Below, in pieces: positions 24,042 to 32,663 of a stretch of DNA of 64,000 nt. The position numbers and the translations under genes are program-made. The DNA is taken from assembly GCF_021391495.1 (NCBI RefSeq), contig NZ_CP090063.1:3348001-3412000 (forward strand), written 5' to 3'. This DNA is from Amycolatopsis acidiphila (GTDB lineage: Bacteria; Actinomycetota; Actinomycetes; Mycobacteriales; Pseudonocardiaceae). The notes below the pieces were generated by a model. It was not told the DNA's origin, ran no database searches, and saw only the letters and a program-made list of their open reading frames with translations. Numbering within the stretch: position 1 is the first letter of the stretch; each line of letters opens with the position of its first letter.

Positions 24042-26420
24042 TCAGCGGTTGCGCCACACCGGGCGGCGCTTCTGCGCGAACGCGGTCATGCCTTCGATCG
24101 CGTCCTCGCTGACCATCAGTTCGTCCACAGCGGACGAGGGGTGGGTGACCGCGTCGACCGTGTCGGCGATGCCCTGGGTCTCGCGCATCACCTGCAGCGA
24201 CAGCCGGACCGAGGTGGGCGAGCCGTCGAGGATCTCGGCCGCGAGGGCGCGTGCCCCCTCGACCGCCTTGCCCGCTTCGGTGACCCGGTTGACCAGGCCG
24301 TAGGAGTGGGCCTCCGCGGCGGTGATGCGGCGGCCGGTCAGGATCATCTCGGTGGCGACCTTCGCCGGGACCGTGCGGGGCAGCCTGATCAGGCCACCGG
24401 CACCGGCGATGAGACCGACCTTGACCTCGGACAGCGCGAACCGGGCGGTCTCGTCGGCGACGACGAGGTGGCAGGCCAGTGCGATCTCGCAGCCGCCGCC
24501 CATGGCGAAGCCGTTCACCGCGGCGATGACGGGTTTGGGCAGCTCGCGTCGGCTGGTCAGCCCGGCGAAGCCGTTCTTGGGCACCCACATGGGTTTCCCG
24601 GCCGCGGAGTAGACGAGGTCGTTGCCCGCGGAGAACGCCTTGTCCCCGGCGCCGGTGAGGATCGCGACCCAGAGGTCGGGGTCGGCGAAGTAGGCGTCGA
24701 AGATCTCGTCGAGTTCCTCGTTGGCCTGCGGGTGCAGGCTGTTGCGCACGTCGGGCCGGTTGATGGTCACTTCCAGCAGGTGCCCGTCGCGGCGCACGAG
24801 GACGTGTTCGTAGCTGTCGCGGAACTCCGCGGGCCGGGGCGGGAACAGCTCGTTCATCCGGCTTTCGGTCGTGGTGACCCGGTTGCCGAAGCCGAACGAG
24901 CGGACGTAGACCCGGGTGCCGATGGGCTCGCCGCTGCCGAGCCGGTCCAGGATGTCCTCGTCGCCCTTGCGCGTCATTGCGAGGAAGCGGCGGTCGTCGG
25001 CCTCCAGGCGGCCGATCACCACGCCGGTGCGCTCGCCGTCCCGGCTGTGCTTGACCGTGTAGGTCTCGATCGTCGCCCAGCCGTCGGCCCGCGGCGCTTG
25101 CCCGGGGGCGGGCCAGGAATCGATCTCGGCCTGCAACTGCGCGCTGCGATCGGCGCGCCACTCGGTGGGCGTCGTCGAGTAGATGCCGACCGAGTACTTG
25201 CTCATGGTGCCGCCGTTGGCACCGACGAAGCCGAACGCGCCGGGGGTGGCGCGCATCCGCTGGACGGTCTCGGCGATGGCGTGCATCGAGTAGTTGTTGC
25301 CGGCGCCCCCGAAGAACGGCAGCCCGCCGGTGAGGGTGAGGCCACGGGGGTCGGCAGGGTCGATCCCGAGCCCTTCGCAGACGGTGGACACCGGGATCGG
25401 GAAGCAGCTGTAGAGGTCGAAGGTGGACACCTGGTCCACGCCGATCCCGGCTACTTCGAGGGCGTGCTCGGCGGCCAGCACCGTGGCGGGGCTGCGGCTG
25501 AGGTCCTGGCGGTCCATCAGGTCGCGCTCGCGCAGGTCGGCGTGCCCGTGCAGGAAGACCCACTTCTCCTCGGGCACCCCGAGCCGCCGCGCGGCCGCCA
25601 CCGACATGACCAGGACGGCGGCACCCTGGTTGACCTTCTCCCTGGCGACGATGTAGCGGGTGTAGGGGTCGGCGATGGGGCGGTTGGCCTCGGTCGGCGT
25701 GACCAGCTCGGCGGCGGAGCGCTCGACGGGCGCGGAGGCGTAGGGGTTGGCGGCGGCCACCTCGGTGAACGGCGCGAACAGCTCGCCCATCGCGGTGGCG
25801 TACTCCTCGCGGGTCTGCTTCAACCGTGCCCGGCGGGCGTTCTCGAACAGGGCGTACTGGCTCGGCGCGTCGGTCAGCCCGTGTGCCACCTGCTCGCGCG
25901 AGGTCAGGCCTTTGAGCCCGTAGCCACGGTCTTCCAGGCTGCCCTCGACGTGCTCGGTGAAGTCGGGCTTGTCCTGCGCCTTGGCCAGGTGCCCCGCCGT
26001 GGAGATCGCCTCCGAGCCGAACGCCAGCGCGATCTCGGCGCCCCCGGCGGCGATGGTGGCCGACAGCTCGGTGAGCAGGTGCTGCGGGCCTTGCCCGCCG
26101 GCGACCTCCAGGATCGCCCGCGCCGGGGACGCGCCCACCCGGTTCGCCACCGACCGCGGGAAGTTGTCGGACCTGCCCAGCGGGGCGGGCGCACCAGGGG
26201 TGGAGATCTCGAACTGCCGGATGCCCGCGACGGTGTCGATCGCCGCCGCGATCGCGTCGGCGTCGGCGTCGGCGCCGGTGTCCGCGAGCGCCGCGCGCAC
26301 CGCGTTCGCCGCGACGTCGACCGCGGACAGGCGCAGGTACCCGGGGTCCTCGATCCGCTCGGCGAACTGTCCGGCTCCGACGACGACCGGGGTGCGGGGG
26401 TCGATGTCTGCTGTGCTCAT
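24042..26420 (-). CDS. Thiolase-like acetyltransferase fused to enoyl-CoA hydratase/isomerase
   Basis: A 792-aa fusion. Residues 1-~520 are a thiolase-superfamily unit (TPVVVGAGQFAER, LEVAGGQGPQHLLTEL, FDLYSCFPIPVSTV, GGLPFFGGAGNNYSMHAIAE) ending in a small beta-rich appendix. Residues ~536-792 are a crotonase (NRPDVRNSLHPQ, AGNDLVYS oxyanion region, GFAMGGGCEIALA, ALSEVKVGLIAGAGG) with both catalytic-type Glu positions filled. A hydratase and a thiolase on one chain could channel a CoA intermediate. It starts directly after the MBL gene stop (TGA|ATG). Confidence 0.87.
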   Translation of the reverse strand: MSTADIDPRTPVVVGAGQFAERIEDPGYLRLSAVDVAANAVRAALADTGADADADAIAAAIDTVAGIRQFEISTPGAPAPLGRSDNFPRSVANRVGASPARAILEVAGGQGPQHLLTELSATIAAGGAEIALAFGSEAISTAGHLAKAQDKPDFTEHVEGSLEDRGYGLKGLTSREQVAHGLTDAPSQYALFENARRARLKQTREEYATAMGELFAPFTEVAAANPYASAPVERSAAELVTPTEANRPIADPYTRYIVAREKVNQGAAVLVMSVAAARRLGVPEEKWVFLHGHADLRERDLMDRQDLSRSPATVLAAEHALEVAGIGVDQVSTFDLYSCFPIPVSTVCEGLGIDPADPRGLTLTGGLPFFGGAGNNYSMHAIAETVQRMRATPGAFGFVGANGGTMSKYSVGIYSTTPTEWRADRSAQLQAEIDSWPAPGQAPRADGWATIETYTVKHSRDGERTGVVIGRLEADDRRFLAMTRKGDEDILDRLGSGEPIGTRVYVRSFGFGNRVTTTESRMNELFPPRPAEFRDSYEHVLVRRDGHLLEVTINRPDVRNSLHPQANEELDEIFDAYFADPDLWVAILTGAGDKAFSAGNDLVYSAAGKPMWVPKNGFAGLTSRRELPKPVIAAVNGFAMGGGCEIALACHLVVADETARFALSEVKVGLIAGAGGLIRLPRTVPAKVATEMILTGRRITAAEAHSYGLVNRVTEAGKAVEGARALAAEILDGSPTSVRLSLQVMRETQGIADTVDAVTHPSSAVDELMVSEDAIEGMTAFAQKRRPVWRNR

Positions 26421-27539
26421 TCAGTGCTCCTGTGCGGGGTGACGGCTGCCGGTGCCCGTCGGCCGCACGCGGACGAGCCCGGCCTCGGTGCCGGCGGGGA
26501 CCCAGGCGAGCCGGCCCGCCCGGGCGAGGTGTTCGAGGTGGGCGGCGGTTTCGGCCACCGCGCCGAACCGCATGTTCCCGATCTCCGCCCAGGGCCGCGA
26601 CCACGTCAGGTGCTCGGCCACCTGCCACACGGTCGGTTCGCCGAACTCGCCGACCAGCACGAGGATCTCGGCGCAGCGCTGCTCGTGGTGCTCGCGCAGC
26701 GCGCGGGTCCGGCCGGCCAGGCCGCGGAACCGGTACTCGTGCGCGGGCAGGGCGTCGTGGTCGTCAAAGCCGCCGACCCGCTCGAGCGAGTCGAGGAACT
26801 GTCCCAGCGGCGAACCCGTGGACCCGGGGATCAGCCCGATGTTGGGCGTGATCCGGGGAAGCACGTGGTCCCCGGTGAGCAGCAGCCGCGCGTTGGTCTC
26901 TCGCAGGCACAGGTGCCCTGGCGTGTGCCCGGGGGTCCAGACCACCCGCAGCTGCCGTCCGGCCAGCGGCACCCGGTCGCCGTCGTCGAGCAGCAGGTCC
27001 GGCTCGGCCATCGGCCCGGCCGGCCGTTGCCCGTCGGTGCCCGCGACCAGCCGTGTCAGGCTCGCGATGTCCTCGTCCGGGGCGCCGGCGCGGGACAGCC
27101 AGTCCCTGACCCTGGCTGCGGCCTCGCCGCCGTCGCCCGCGGCCGGGCGCTGGCGCAGGGCGTCACGCTCGGCCGGATGCATCGCGACCCAGGCGCCGGA
27201 CGCCGCGCGGAGGCGGGCGGAGAGGCCGTGGTGGTCGGGATGGACGTGGGTGGCCACGATCCCGGTCACGTCGCCCGTGTCCAGTCCCGCCTCGCCGAGC
27301 CCGCTCGTCAGCGCGTCCCAGCCCTGCTCGGTGTCCCAGCCCGGATCGACGACGACGACGCCGTCGTCACCGGGGACCAGGTAGCTGAGGGTGTAGCGCA
27401 GGGGGTTGTCGGGGATGGGCACCGGGACCGACCAGATCCCGGCAGGCAGCCGCTCGACCGGCGGAAGGGTCCGGCGTTGCCAGGCCGCCTGCTGGGCGGT
27501 GCCCAGCACTTCGATCCCGACCACTGGTTTCGCTGCCAT
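26421..27539 (-). CDS. MBL-fold metallo-hydrolase
   Basis: A 372-aa protein from the ATG at 27539 (MAAKPVVGIEVLGTAQQAAW). The metal-binding motif THVHPDHHGL (HxHxDH) is followed by the second His in WTPGHTPGHLCL, LLTGDHVLP, and a late PAHEYRF. A C-terminal winged-helix-like extension (VWQVAEHLTWSRPWAEIGNM) resembles that of other long MBL proteins near acyl-CoA genes, which include probable thioesterases or lactonases. It is translationally adjacent to the thiolase-hydratase gene and probably hydrolyses a pathway ester, thioester or lactone. Confidence 0.85.
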   Translation of the reverse strand: MAAKPVVGIEVLGTAQQAAWQRRTLPPVERLPAGIWSVPVPIPDNPLRYTLSYLVPGDDGVVVVDPGWDTEQGWDALTSGLGEAGLDTGDVTGIVATHVHPDHHGLSARLRAASGAWVAMHPAERDALRQRPAAGDGGEAAARVRDWLSRAGAPDEDIASLTRLVAGTDGQRPAGPMAEPDLLLDDGDRVPLAGRQLRVVWTPGHTPGHLCLRETNARLLLTGDHVLPRITPNIGLIPGSTGSPLGQFLDSLERVGGFDDHDALPAHEYRFRGLAGRTRALREHHEQRCAEILVLVGEFGEPTVWQVAEHLTWSRPWAEIGNMRFGAVAETAAHLEHLARAGRLAWVPAGTEAGLVRVRPTGTGSRHPAQEH

Positions 27540-27548
27540 TGCCCACCG

Positions 27549-27576
27549 GATTTCTAGACGTCGATCGTCTGAAATC
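27549..27576. promoter_or_regulatory. Inverted repeat upstream of the MBL operon
   Basis: GATTTCTAGACG and CGTCTGAAATC are inverted arms with a single bulged T, spaced by TCGAT, located 10 bp before the MBL start codon. It includes the TCTAGA core also seen in other island promoters. Probable operator. Confidence 0.55.
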
Positions 27577-27770
27577 ACTTTACCGCAGGCAGTGCAGGTG
27601 GGCGCGCGAACGAGTGCTGGATCACGCGCCCACCGCGGCGCCGTGTGCGGTCATCATTTCGATCGCGCGCCGTTGCAGGTCCGCCGGCACATGCCGTAGG
27701 GAGCGAAGCCGAAACCGACGCTCATCTGGTCCCGGCCCCCGCTTCCGGGGCGCACCTTGGCATGCGAAAC

Positions 27771-28382
27771 CTACGGCTGCCCGGGTTTCAAGGTCACGAA
27801 CAGGCCCTCCGCGTCGGCGACCACCGTTTCCCCGTCGACCAGCGCGCCGGCGAGGATCCGTTTGCGGCCCTCCTCGCGTTCGAAGCGTGCCTCGACCCGC
27901 AGGCGGCTGCCGACCGGGGTGATCTTGCGGTAGTTCACGTGCAGGTAGGCCGTGCGAGCGCGCGGCCGGCCCGTGTTGGCCAACCTGCCCATCACCTCGT
28001 CGAACGCCAGCGGGATCGCGCCGCCGTGCACCGCGCCGTTGCCGCCGAGGTAGAACCGGCTGAACGTGACATGCCCGAGGACATGTTCTTCATCCCATTC
28101 CTCGATGTGCACGGGCGGTGCCATCGCCTGGCCGCGACCGGGCAGGTCGGTGCGGTGGCCGACGATCTGCGCGGCCTCGGGCACCGTGAAGGGCTCGAGC
28201 GCGGCGGCGAGCTTCTCCAGCGTCTCGGCGGTCTCGGTGACCGTTTCCGGGGGCGGGCCGGCGCCGGTCATCCGGGCCTGCAGCAGGCGCAGCGCCTCGA
28301 TCATGCGGGGGAAGTCCGGCCCGCCCTGCTCGCCGGGCTCGTGGTCCCAGCCGCGGCGGTCGAGCCCCTCCGGTCCGGTCAC
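27771..28382 (-). CDS. PaaI-type hotdog thioesterase
   Basis: A 203-aa protein from a GTG at 28382 behind GAAGAGGAGGG. The C-terminal 110 residues form a 4HBT hotdog domain (FYLGGNGAVHGGAIPLAFDE, with the conserved N/HGG helix start, then RTAYLHVNYRKITPVGSRL). The N-terminal half is a helical extension. It hydrolyses acyl-CoA thioesters, probably releasing CoA from dead-end intermediates. It diverges from the 103-aa gene at 28485. Confidence 0.87.
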   Translation of the reverse strand: MTGPEGLDRRGWDHEPGEQGGPDFPRMIEALRLLQARMTGAGPPPETVTETAETLEKLAAALEPFTVPEAAQIVGHRTDLPGRGQAMAPPVHIEEWDEEHVLGHVTFSRFYLGGNGAVHGGAIPLAFDEVMGRLANTGRPRARTAYLHVNYRKITPVGSRLRVEARFEREEGRKRILAGALVDGETVVADAEGLFVTLKPGQP

Positions 28383-28484
28383 TGTGGTCCCTCCTCTTCG
28401 TCGGGGGTGCTGCTCGTTGTCGTTCCGGGTCTGCCGAAGTAAGTTAAGATGAACTAGATCCGGAGGATACAGGAAGGTGCAGCG

Positions 28485-28796
28485 ATGAAGCCGCGTGTCG
28501 GACAGCTCCTGGCCAGTACGGTCGACGGTACGACCGTCATCGTGGTGAAGGCTCCGGACGGTGACTTCACCGTCACCTGCGGCGGTGCCGCGATGGTCGA
28601 CCCCAAGGCCAAGGACGCCGCCCCGGCGGGTGAGCCCGACCCCGCCCAGATGGACGGCAGCCAGCTCGGGAAGCGCTACGCCGACGACGAGCTCGGCCTG
28701 GAGGTGCTGGTCACCAAGGCGGGCCAGGGCACGATCGCGGTCAACGGCACGCCGCTGCCGCTCAAGGATGCGAAGCCGCTGCCGGCTTCGGACTGA
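28485..28796 (+). CDS. Conserved small hypothetical protein
   Basis: A 103-aa protein with a good ribosome site (GGAGGATACAGGAAGG). The sequence is KPRVGQLLASTVDGTTVIVV, a CGGAAMVDP turn, QLGKRYADDELGLEVLVTKA and a C-terminus DAKPLPASD. It looks like an all-beta protein, and its even composition suggests a real gene. I do not know a function. The promoter region has a GTTAAGATGAACTAGATC stretch. It ends with the hairpin at 28874-28909. Confidence 0.7.
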   Translation: MKPRVGQLLASTVDGTTVIVVKAPDGDFTVTCGGAAMVDPKAKDAAPAGEPDPAQMDGSQLGKRYADDELGLEVLVTKAGQGTIAVNGTPLPLKDAKPLPASD

Positions 28797-28873
28797 CGCG
28801 GGTCCCCGCCGGCCGGGCCCGTGCGACGAACTGCTCGCGCGGCCCTCGGCCGCGGGCCGCCATTCGCGAACGA

Positions 28874-28909
28874 CGAAGCCGCGGCACTGACGAGCGCGCC
28901 GCGGCTTCG
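28874..28909. terminator. Terminator hairpin after the 103-aa gene
   Basis: CGAAGCCGCGGC and GCCGCGGCTTCG form a perfect 12-bp stem with a 12-nt loop. Confidence 0.8.
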
Positions 28910-28957
28910 AGCTGTCGAACAGGCCGTCGCCCGTTCTCCTCGCCGGGTTGTGCTGAA

Positions 28958-28969
28958 GAATCTAGACAA
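28958..28969. promoter_or_regulatory. Operator-like motif GAATCTAGACAA
   Basis: Part of TGAAGAATCTAGACAAACAT, nearly identical to TGAAGAATCTAACTAAACAT at 43318. It lies 84 bp upstream of the chimeric thiolase/acyl-CoA dehydrogenase frame and belongs to the recurrent GANTCTAGANTC set. Confidence 0.45.
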
Positions 28970-29052
28970 ACATCCTGACTTCTGGTCGTGACACCGCGGA
29001 AAGAGTCAAGATAAACTGCCTAAACCTGAACAGCGGGAACGAGGAGGTTCCG

Positions 29053-29409
29053 GTGCGCGATGCGGTGATCGTCGAGGCGGTGCGCGCCCCGGTCGGCAAG
29101 CGTGACGGCGACCTCTCGGCCGTGGCACCGGCGGATCTGTCCGCCCACGTGCTCAGGGCACTGGTCGAACGGACGGGCATCGACCCGGCAGTGGTCGACG
29201 ACGTGGTCTGGGGCTGCGTGGGACAGGTCGTCGAGCAGGCGCTGGACATCGCGCGCAACGCGGTGCTCGGCGCGGTGGACGGCGGTCGCTGGCAGGACGC
29301 CTACCTCTACGCCCGCGCCTACACGATCGCCGGCGGGAGCTCGGAGATCATGCGCAACCTCATCGCCGAGCGCGGGCTCGGCCTTCCCCGGGAGCAGGTG
29401 GCGAAATGA
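29053..29409 (+). pseudogene. Chimera: thiolase N-terminus joined to acyl-CoA dehydrogenase C-terminus
   Basis: The 118-aa frame starts as a normal thiolase (RDAVIVEAVRAPVGKRDGDL, VVDDVVWGCVGQVVEQALDI, ARNAVLGA). After about residue 75 it switches to the last 40 residues of an acyl-CoA dehydrogenase (DAYLYARAYTIAGGSSEIMR, NLIAERGLGLPRE). The thiolase catalytic Cys and nearly all of the dehydrogenase are missing. This is best explained by a deletion that fused two genes in frame near 29278. Its stop overlaps the next gene (ATGA), as the lost dehydrogenase alpha subunit would have done. Confidence 0.85.
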
Positions 29410-30497
29410 GCGAGCTCGGGCTGAGCGCGGCCCAGCGGGATCTGGCGGGTATGGCGCGTTCCTTTCTCGCGCAGCAGACGGACCTGAACGCGCTGGTCGC
29501 CGGGACCGTGCCGGATCCACTGTGGACCGGCCCGCAGCTGCGCGCGGCCGGCGACCTCGGGCTGACCGCGCTGCTGGCCGCCGACGGCGGTGGCACGCAC
29601 ACCGATCTGGCGGTCGTCGTCGAGCAGCTCGGTCACACCGGCTCCGCGCTGCCGGTCGGCGCCACAGCGCTGGCGGTCGGGCTGGGTGAGGCGGCCGGGA
29701 TCTCGTCGGCCGGCCTCGGCGAGTGCGCGGCGGGTCTGGGCCTGGCGGCCCTGGTCGCGGCCGAGCCCGGCGCGCCGGAGCTGTTCGGCAAGCCCTCCGG
29801 CGACGGCGGGCTGGTGCTCGCCGGGCGCGCCGGTTTCGTGCCGGCCGGTGCGGCCGCGGACTACTTCCTGGTGCTGGCCCGGACCGCCGAAGGCGGTGCC
29901 GTGCTGGCGATGCTCGACGCGGGCTTCGACGGGTTGACGATCACACAGCGCACCGTGCTGGACATCTCGCGGCGTTTTTCCTCGGTGGAACTGGAATCGG
30001 TGGTCGTCGGCGCGGGCGACTGGACGGCGGGGGAGCAGGCCGAAGCGGCGTTCGCCCTGGCTCGCGACGCGGCCGCGGTGCACGCGGCGGCCGACGCGCT
30101 CGGTGCCTCGACCCGGCTGCTGGAAATGACCTTGGAACATGTCCGCACCCGTGAGCAGTTCGGCCGCGCCGTCGGCTCCTTCCAGGCGGTCAAGCACCAC
30201 TGCGCGTCGATGGCGGCCGATCTCGAGCTGAGCCGGGCGGCGGTGCTGGCCGCGATGCGGGCGCTCGACGGCGACGTGGCTGCCCGGGCCGAGGCGGTGT
30301 CGGCGGCGGCTTCGTTCGCCGGGGACGCGTGCAGCCGGGTCGCGAGTCTCGCACTGCAGCTGCACAGTGGCATGGGCTTCACCTGGGAGCAGCAGGTGCA
30401 CGTGTTCCTGCGCCGGGTGAAGACCGACGAGCTGCTGGCCGGCACTCCGCGCTGGCACCGGGACAGGCTGCTGAAGGTGCTGGAGCCGGCCCGATGA
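29406..30497 (+). CDS. Acyl-CoA dehydrogenase, beta-type (non-catalytic) subunit
   Basis: A 363-aa acyl-CoA dehydrogenase-family protein with the C-terminal helices TREQFGRAVGSFQAVKHHCA and LQLHSGMGFTWEQQVHVFLR. It lacks the C-terminal GTxE-type catalytic segment and the EPEAGSD loop. Such proteins pair with a catalytic subunit in alpha2beta2 enzymes of actinobacterial steroid or branched-acid catabolism. Its expected upstream partner survives only as the last 40 residues in the chimera, so it may be orphaned. Confidence 0.85.
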   Translation: MSELGLSAAQRDLAGMARSFLAQQTDLNALVAGTVPDPLWTGPQLRAAGDLGLTALLAADGGGTHTDLAVVVEQLGHTGSALPVGATALAVGLGEAAGISSAGLGECAAGLGLAALVAAEPGAPELFGKPSGDGGLVLAGRAGFVPAGAAADYFLVLARTAEGGAVLAMLDAGFDGLTITQRTVLDISRRFSSVELESVVVGAGDWTAGEQAEAAFALARDAAAVHAAADALGASTRLLEMTLEHVRTREQFGRAVGSFQAVKHHCASMAADLELSRAAVLAAMRALDGDVAARAEAVSAAASFAGDACSRVASLALQLHSGMGFTWEQQVHVFLRRVKTDELLAGTPRWHRDRLLKVLEPAR

Positions 30498-30720
30498 GCA
30501 CTCTCGGCACGGCCGCGCTGATCCTGCGGCTGCTGCTCGGGCTGCCCCTGGCCGCGCACAGGTACACGCACTGGCGGCCGGGTTCCTGACCTCGCCCGCC
30601 GCTGCCTTCGTGGTGGGCACGATGGCCGTCGCGGTGACCGGGCCGGGGCCGGCCTCGCTCGTCCACCTGATCGGGCTGGACACGGTGCTCGACGACCGGG
30701 CGAAGGAGCCGGTTCAGTAG
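30494..30720 (+). pseudogene. DoxX-like membrane protein remnant
   Basis: The ATG overlaps the preceding stop (ATGA). It encodes STLGTAALILRLLLGLPLAA HRYTHW and then stops. A second frame resumes with LAAGFLTSPAAAFVVGTMAV and continues to a TAG at 30718. Together they look like an internally deleted and frameshifted DoxX-type four-helix membrane protein. Confidence 0.6.
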
Positions 30721-31478
30721 AGCAAGTCGACGACCTGCGTCTCGTCCTCGCCGCGGAACAGGTGCGGCCGCGCGGCCTTCATGTGCCGGGTCCAGAACCG
30801 CTCCGCGCCCGCACCGTCGCGAGCCTCGACCAGCTCGGTCAGCTTCTCGTAGGCGCGCAGGGCTTTGCGGTTGTTCGCGAGGGTGTCGGCGGCGGTGTCC
30901 GGGGTCTCGTCGTAGACGCGGGCCAGCTGCCGGGTCACGATCTCCGACAGCATCCCGATCACGGCGGCGAGCGTCTTGTTGCCCGCGAGCTCCACGATCC
31001 GGCGGTGGAACCGGACGGTCTGCGCGCCGAACTCCGCCGACCCGACCAGCGCGCGGATCGACTCGAGCTCATCGGCGAGCGCCCGGCCGGCGGCCGCGTT
31101 GCCCCGCTGGGCGAGATCCCGCGCGGCGGCGGGCTCGATCACCATGCGCGCCTCGTAGAGGTCGCGGATGGTCGTGCCGGACAACGTGAGGAGCATGCCG
31201 AACTGGTCCGCCGCCGCTTCCGGCCCGGGGACCGTCACCCGGGCGCCGCCGGGCGGGCCGCGCCGGATGCTGACCAGGGAGTCGGCCTCCAGCAGCCGGA
31301 ACGCCTCGCGCAGGGTGGGGCGTGAGACACCGAACTCGGCCATCAGCTGCGGTTCGGTGGGCAGCCACTCGCCGTCGCCGATCTCACCGCGCGCGATCGA
31401 ACGCCGGATCCGGCCGGCGACCAGGTCCGCCATCTTCTTCGGCCGAACCAGGTTGCGGGCCTCGGCAGGTCGGGTCAC
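30714..31478 (-). CDS. FadR-type GntR regulator, copy A
   Basis: A 254-aa protein from the GTG at 31478. The N-terminal winged helix is LPTEPQLMAEFGVSRPTLRE followed by AFRLLEADSLVSIRRGPPGG. The C-terminal FCD domain (LYEARMVIEPAAARDLAQRG, FHRRIVELAGNKTLAAVIGM) supplies the metal/ligand pocket (Asp/His pattern). It is a tandem paralogue of copy B. FCD regulators respond to acyl-CoAs or carboxylic acids, so it probably controls part of the catabolic island. Its stop overlaps the DoxX-like remnant tail to tail. Confidence 0.9.
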   Translation of the reverse strand: MTRPAEARNLVRPKKMADLVAGRIRRSIARGEIGDGEWLPTEPQLMAEFGVSRPTLREAFRLLEADSLVSIRRGPPGGARVTVPGPEAAADQFGMLLTLSGTTIRDLYEARMVIEPAAARDLAQRGNAAAGRALADELESIRALVGSAEFGAQTVRFHRRIVELAGNKTLAAVIGMLSEIVTRQLARVYDETPDTAADTLANNRKALRAYEKLTELVEARDGAGAERFWTRHMKAARPHLFRGEDETQVVDLLY

Positions 31479-31519
31479 GCCGGCCTCTCTTCTCGGTTCA
31501 CGGGCGGGTCGGGGCGGCG

Positions 31520-32311
31520 TCAGTAGAGCAGGTCCACGACCTGGGTGGCCCCCTGCGTGCCGCCCTTGAGCACGTAGGGCCGGGCGGCCTTCATGTGCCT
31601 GGTCCAGAACTTCTCGGCACCTTCCCCGTCCCGCGCGTCGACCAGGTCGACCAGCCGCTCGTACGCGCGCAGCGCCCGTTTGGTGTTGGCCGCGACCTCC
31701 TCGGCGGGCTCGCGGGCGTCGGCGAAGACCTGCTCGATGTGCCGGGTGATGATCTCGTTCAGCATCCCGGTGACCGTGGCCAGCGTCCGGTTGCCGGACA
31801 GCTCGACCAGGCTCTGGTGGAAGCGCACGATCATCCGGTCGACCGACCGGCCCGCGTCCGCGGCGGCCCGGACCTCCTCCAGCAGCTCGGCCAGCTGCTT
31901 GCGGTCGGCGGCGGTGCCCCGCTCGGCGATCGCTCGCGCGGCCGCCGGTTCGATGGTCATCCGGGCCTCGTAGATGTCGGCCAGGGTGGTGCCCGACAGG
32001 GTCAGCAGCATGCCGAACTGCGCCGCGGCCGCTTCCGGCCCGGGGATCGTCACCCGGGCGCCGCCGGGCGGGCCGCGCCGGATGCTGACCAGCGAGTCGG
32101 CCTCCAGCAGCCGGAACGCCTCGCGCAGGGTGGGGCGTGAGACGCCGAACTCGGCCATCAGCTGGGGTTCGGTGGGCAGCCATTGCCCGTCGGTGACCTC
32201 GCCACGGGCGATCATCCGGCGGATCCGGCCCGCCACGATGTCCGCCATCTTCTTCGGGCGCACCGGTACGCCGTTCCCGGAGAAGACCCCGGAGGTCACG
32301 TGGCTCGTCAC
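31520..32311 (-). CDS. FadR-type GntR regulator, copy B
   Basis: A 263-aa protein from a GTG at 32311 (site GAGGA). The DNA-binding segment is almost identical to copy A (PTEPQLMAEFGVSRPTLREA), implying the same or very similar operators. The FCD domain is more diverged (IYEARMTIEPAAARAIAERG, FHQSLVELSGNRTLATVTGM). Both end in VVDLLY. The 41-bp gap to copy A suggests an operon born by duplication. Confidence 0.9.
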   Translation of the reverse strand: MTSHVTSGVFSGNGVPVRPKKMADIVAGRIRRMIARGEVTDGQWLPTEPQLMAEFGVSRPTLREAFRLLEADSLVSIRRGPPGGARVTIPGPEAAAAQFGMLLTLSGTTLADIYEARMTIEPAAARAIAERGTAADRKQLAELLEEVRAAADAGRSVDRMIVRFHQSLVELSGNRTLATVTGMLNEIITRHIEQVFADAREPAEEVAANTKRALRAYERLVDLVDARDGEGAEKFWTRHMKAARPYVLKGGTQGATQVVDLLY

Positions 32312-32616
32312 AGCTGGTCCTCGGCTTTCGATGGGGAGCGGTGCCGCCCCTTCGGGTAAAGCGAATGTAGATAATATACCCGGAAGTAACCCTTATCGCC
32401 CGGATGGGCGGGCCGGCGGCGCGGCGCCGGGGATCACGTGGCGACGGCCACCGAGCGGGAGCCTGGGCGCCGCCGGATGGCCGCGACGGCGGATCGCCTT
32501 CGCACAGTGCACCCGGGGTGATGAGCGCCGTCCGCCAATCAATCTAGTTCCGCTGGACCCGACCTGCGGCGAGCCGCGTGACGAACGCATCGGGCCGATT
32601 GCCTTCAGGAGGGCAA
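32312..32616. promoter_or_regulatory. Divergent promoter region of the GntR pair
   Basis: It contains GGGTA at 32354 and TACCC at 32377 flanking an AT-rich GTAGATAATATA. On the minus strand this gives TATTAT, a good -10 for the regulator operon. The rest of the stretch (32400-32600) shows no gene or repeat. Confidence 0.4.
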
Positions 32617-32640
32617 GAGTCTAGATTCATTGGTGAATCT
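32617..32640. promoter_or_regulatory. Palindromic operator GAGTCTAGATTC with AGATTCA-TTGG-TGAATCT
   Basis: A 7-bp perfect inverted repeat (32623-32629 and 32634-32640) overlaps the recurrent 12-mer GAGTCTAGATTC. It is 23 bp upstream of the acyl-CoA synthetase start and 305 bp from the divergent GntR genes. Confidence 0.6.
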
Positions 32641-32663
32641 TTCCGTTCCTGTGAGGGGCTTCG

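Noticed and set aside
23664..27557. 1297-aa plus-strand open frame
   Set aside because: It lies antisense to the clear thiolase-hydratase and MBL genes and has no protein-like motifs.
29053..29409. Intact short thiolase
   Set aside because: The catalytic Cys and C-terminal domains are missing and the tail is that of an acyl-CoA dehydrogenase.
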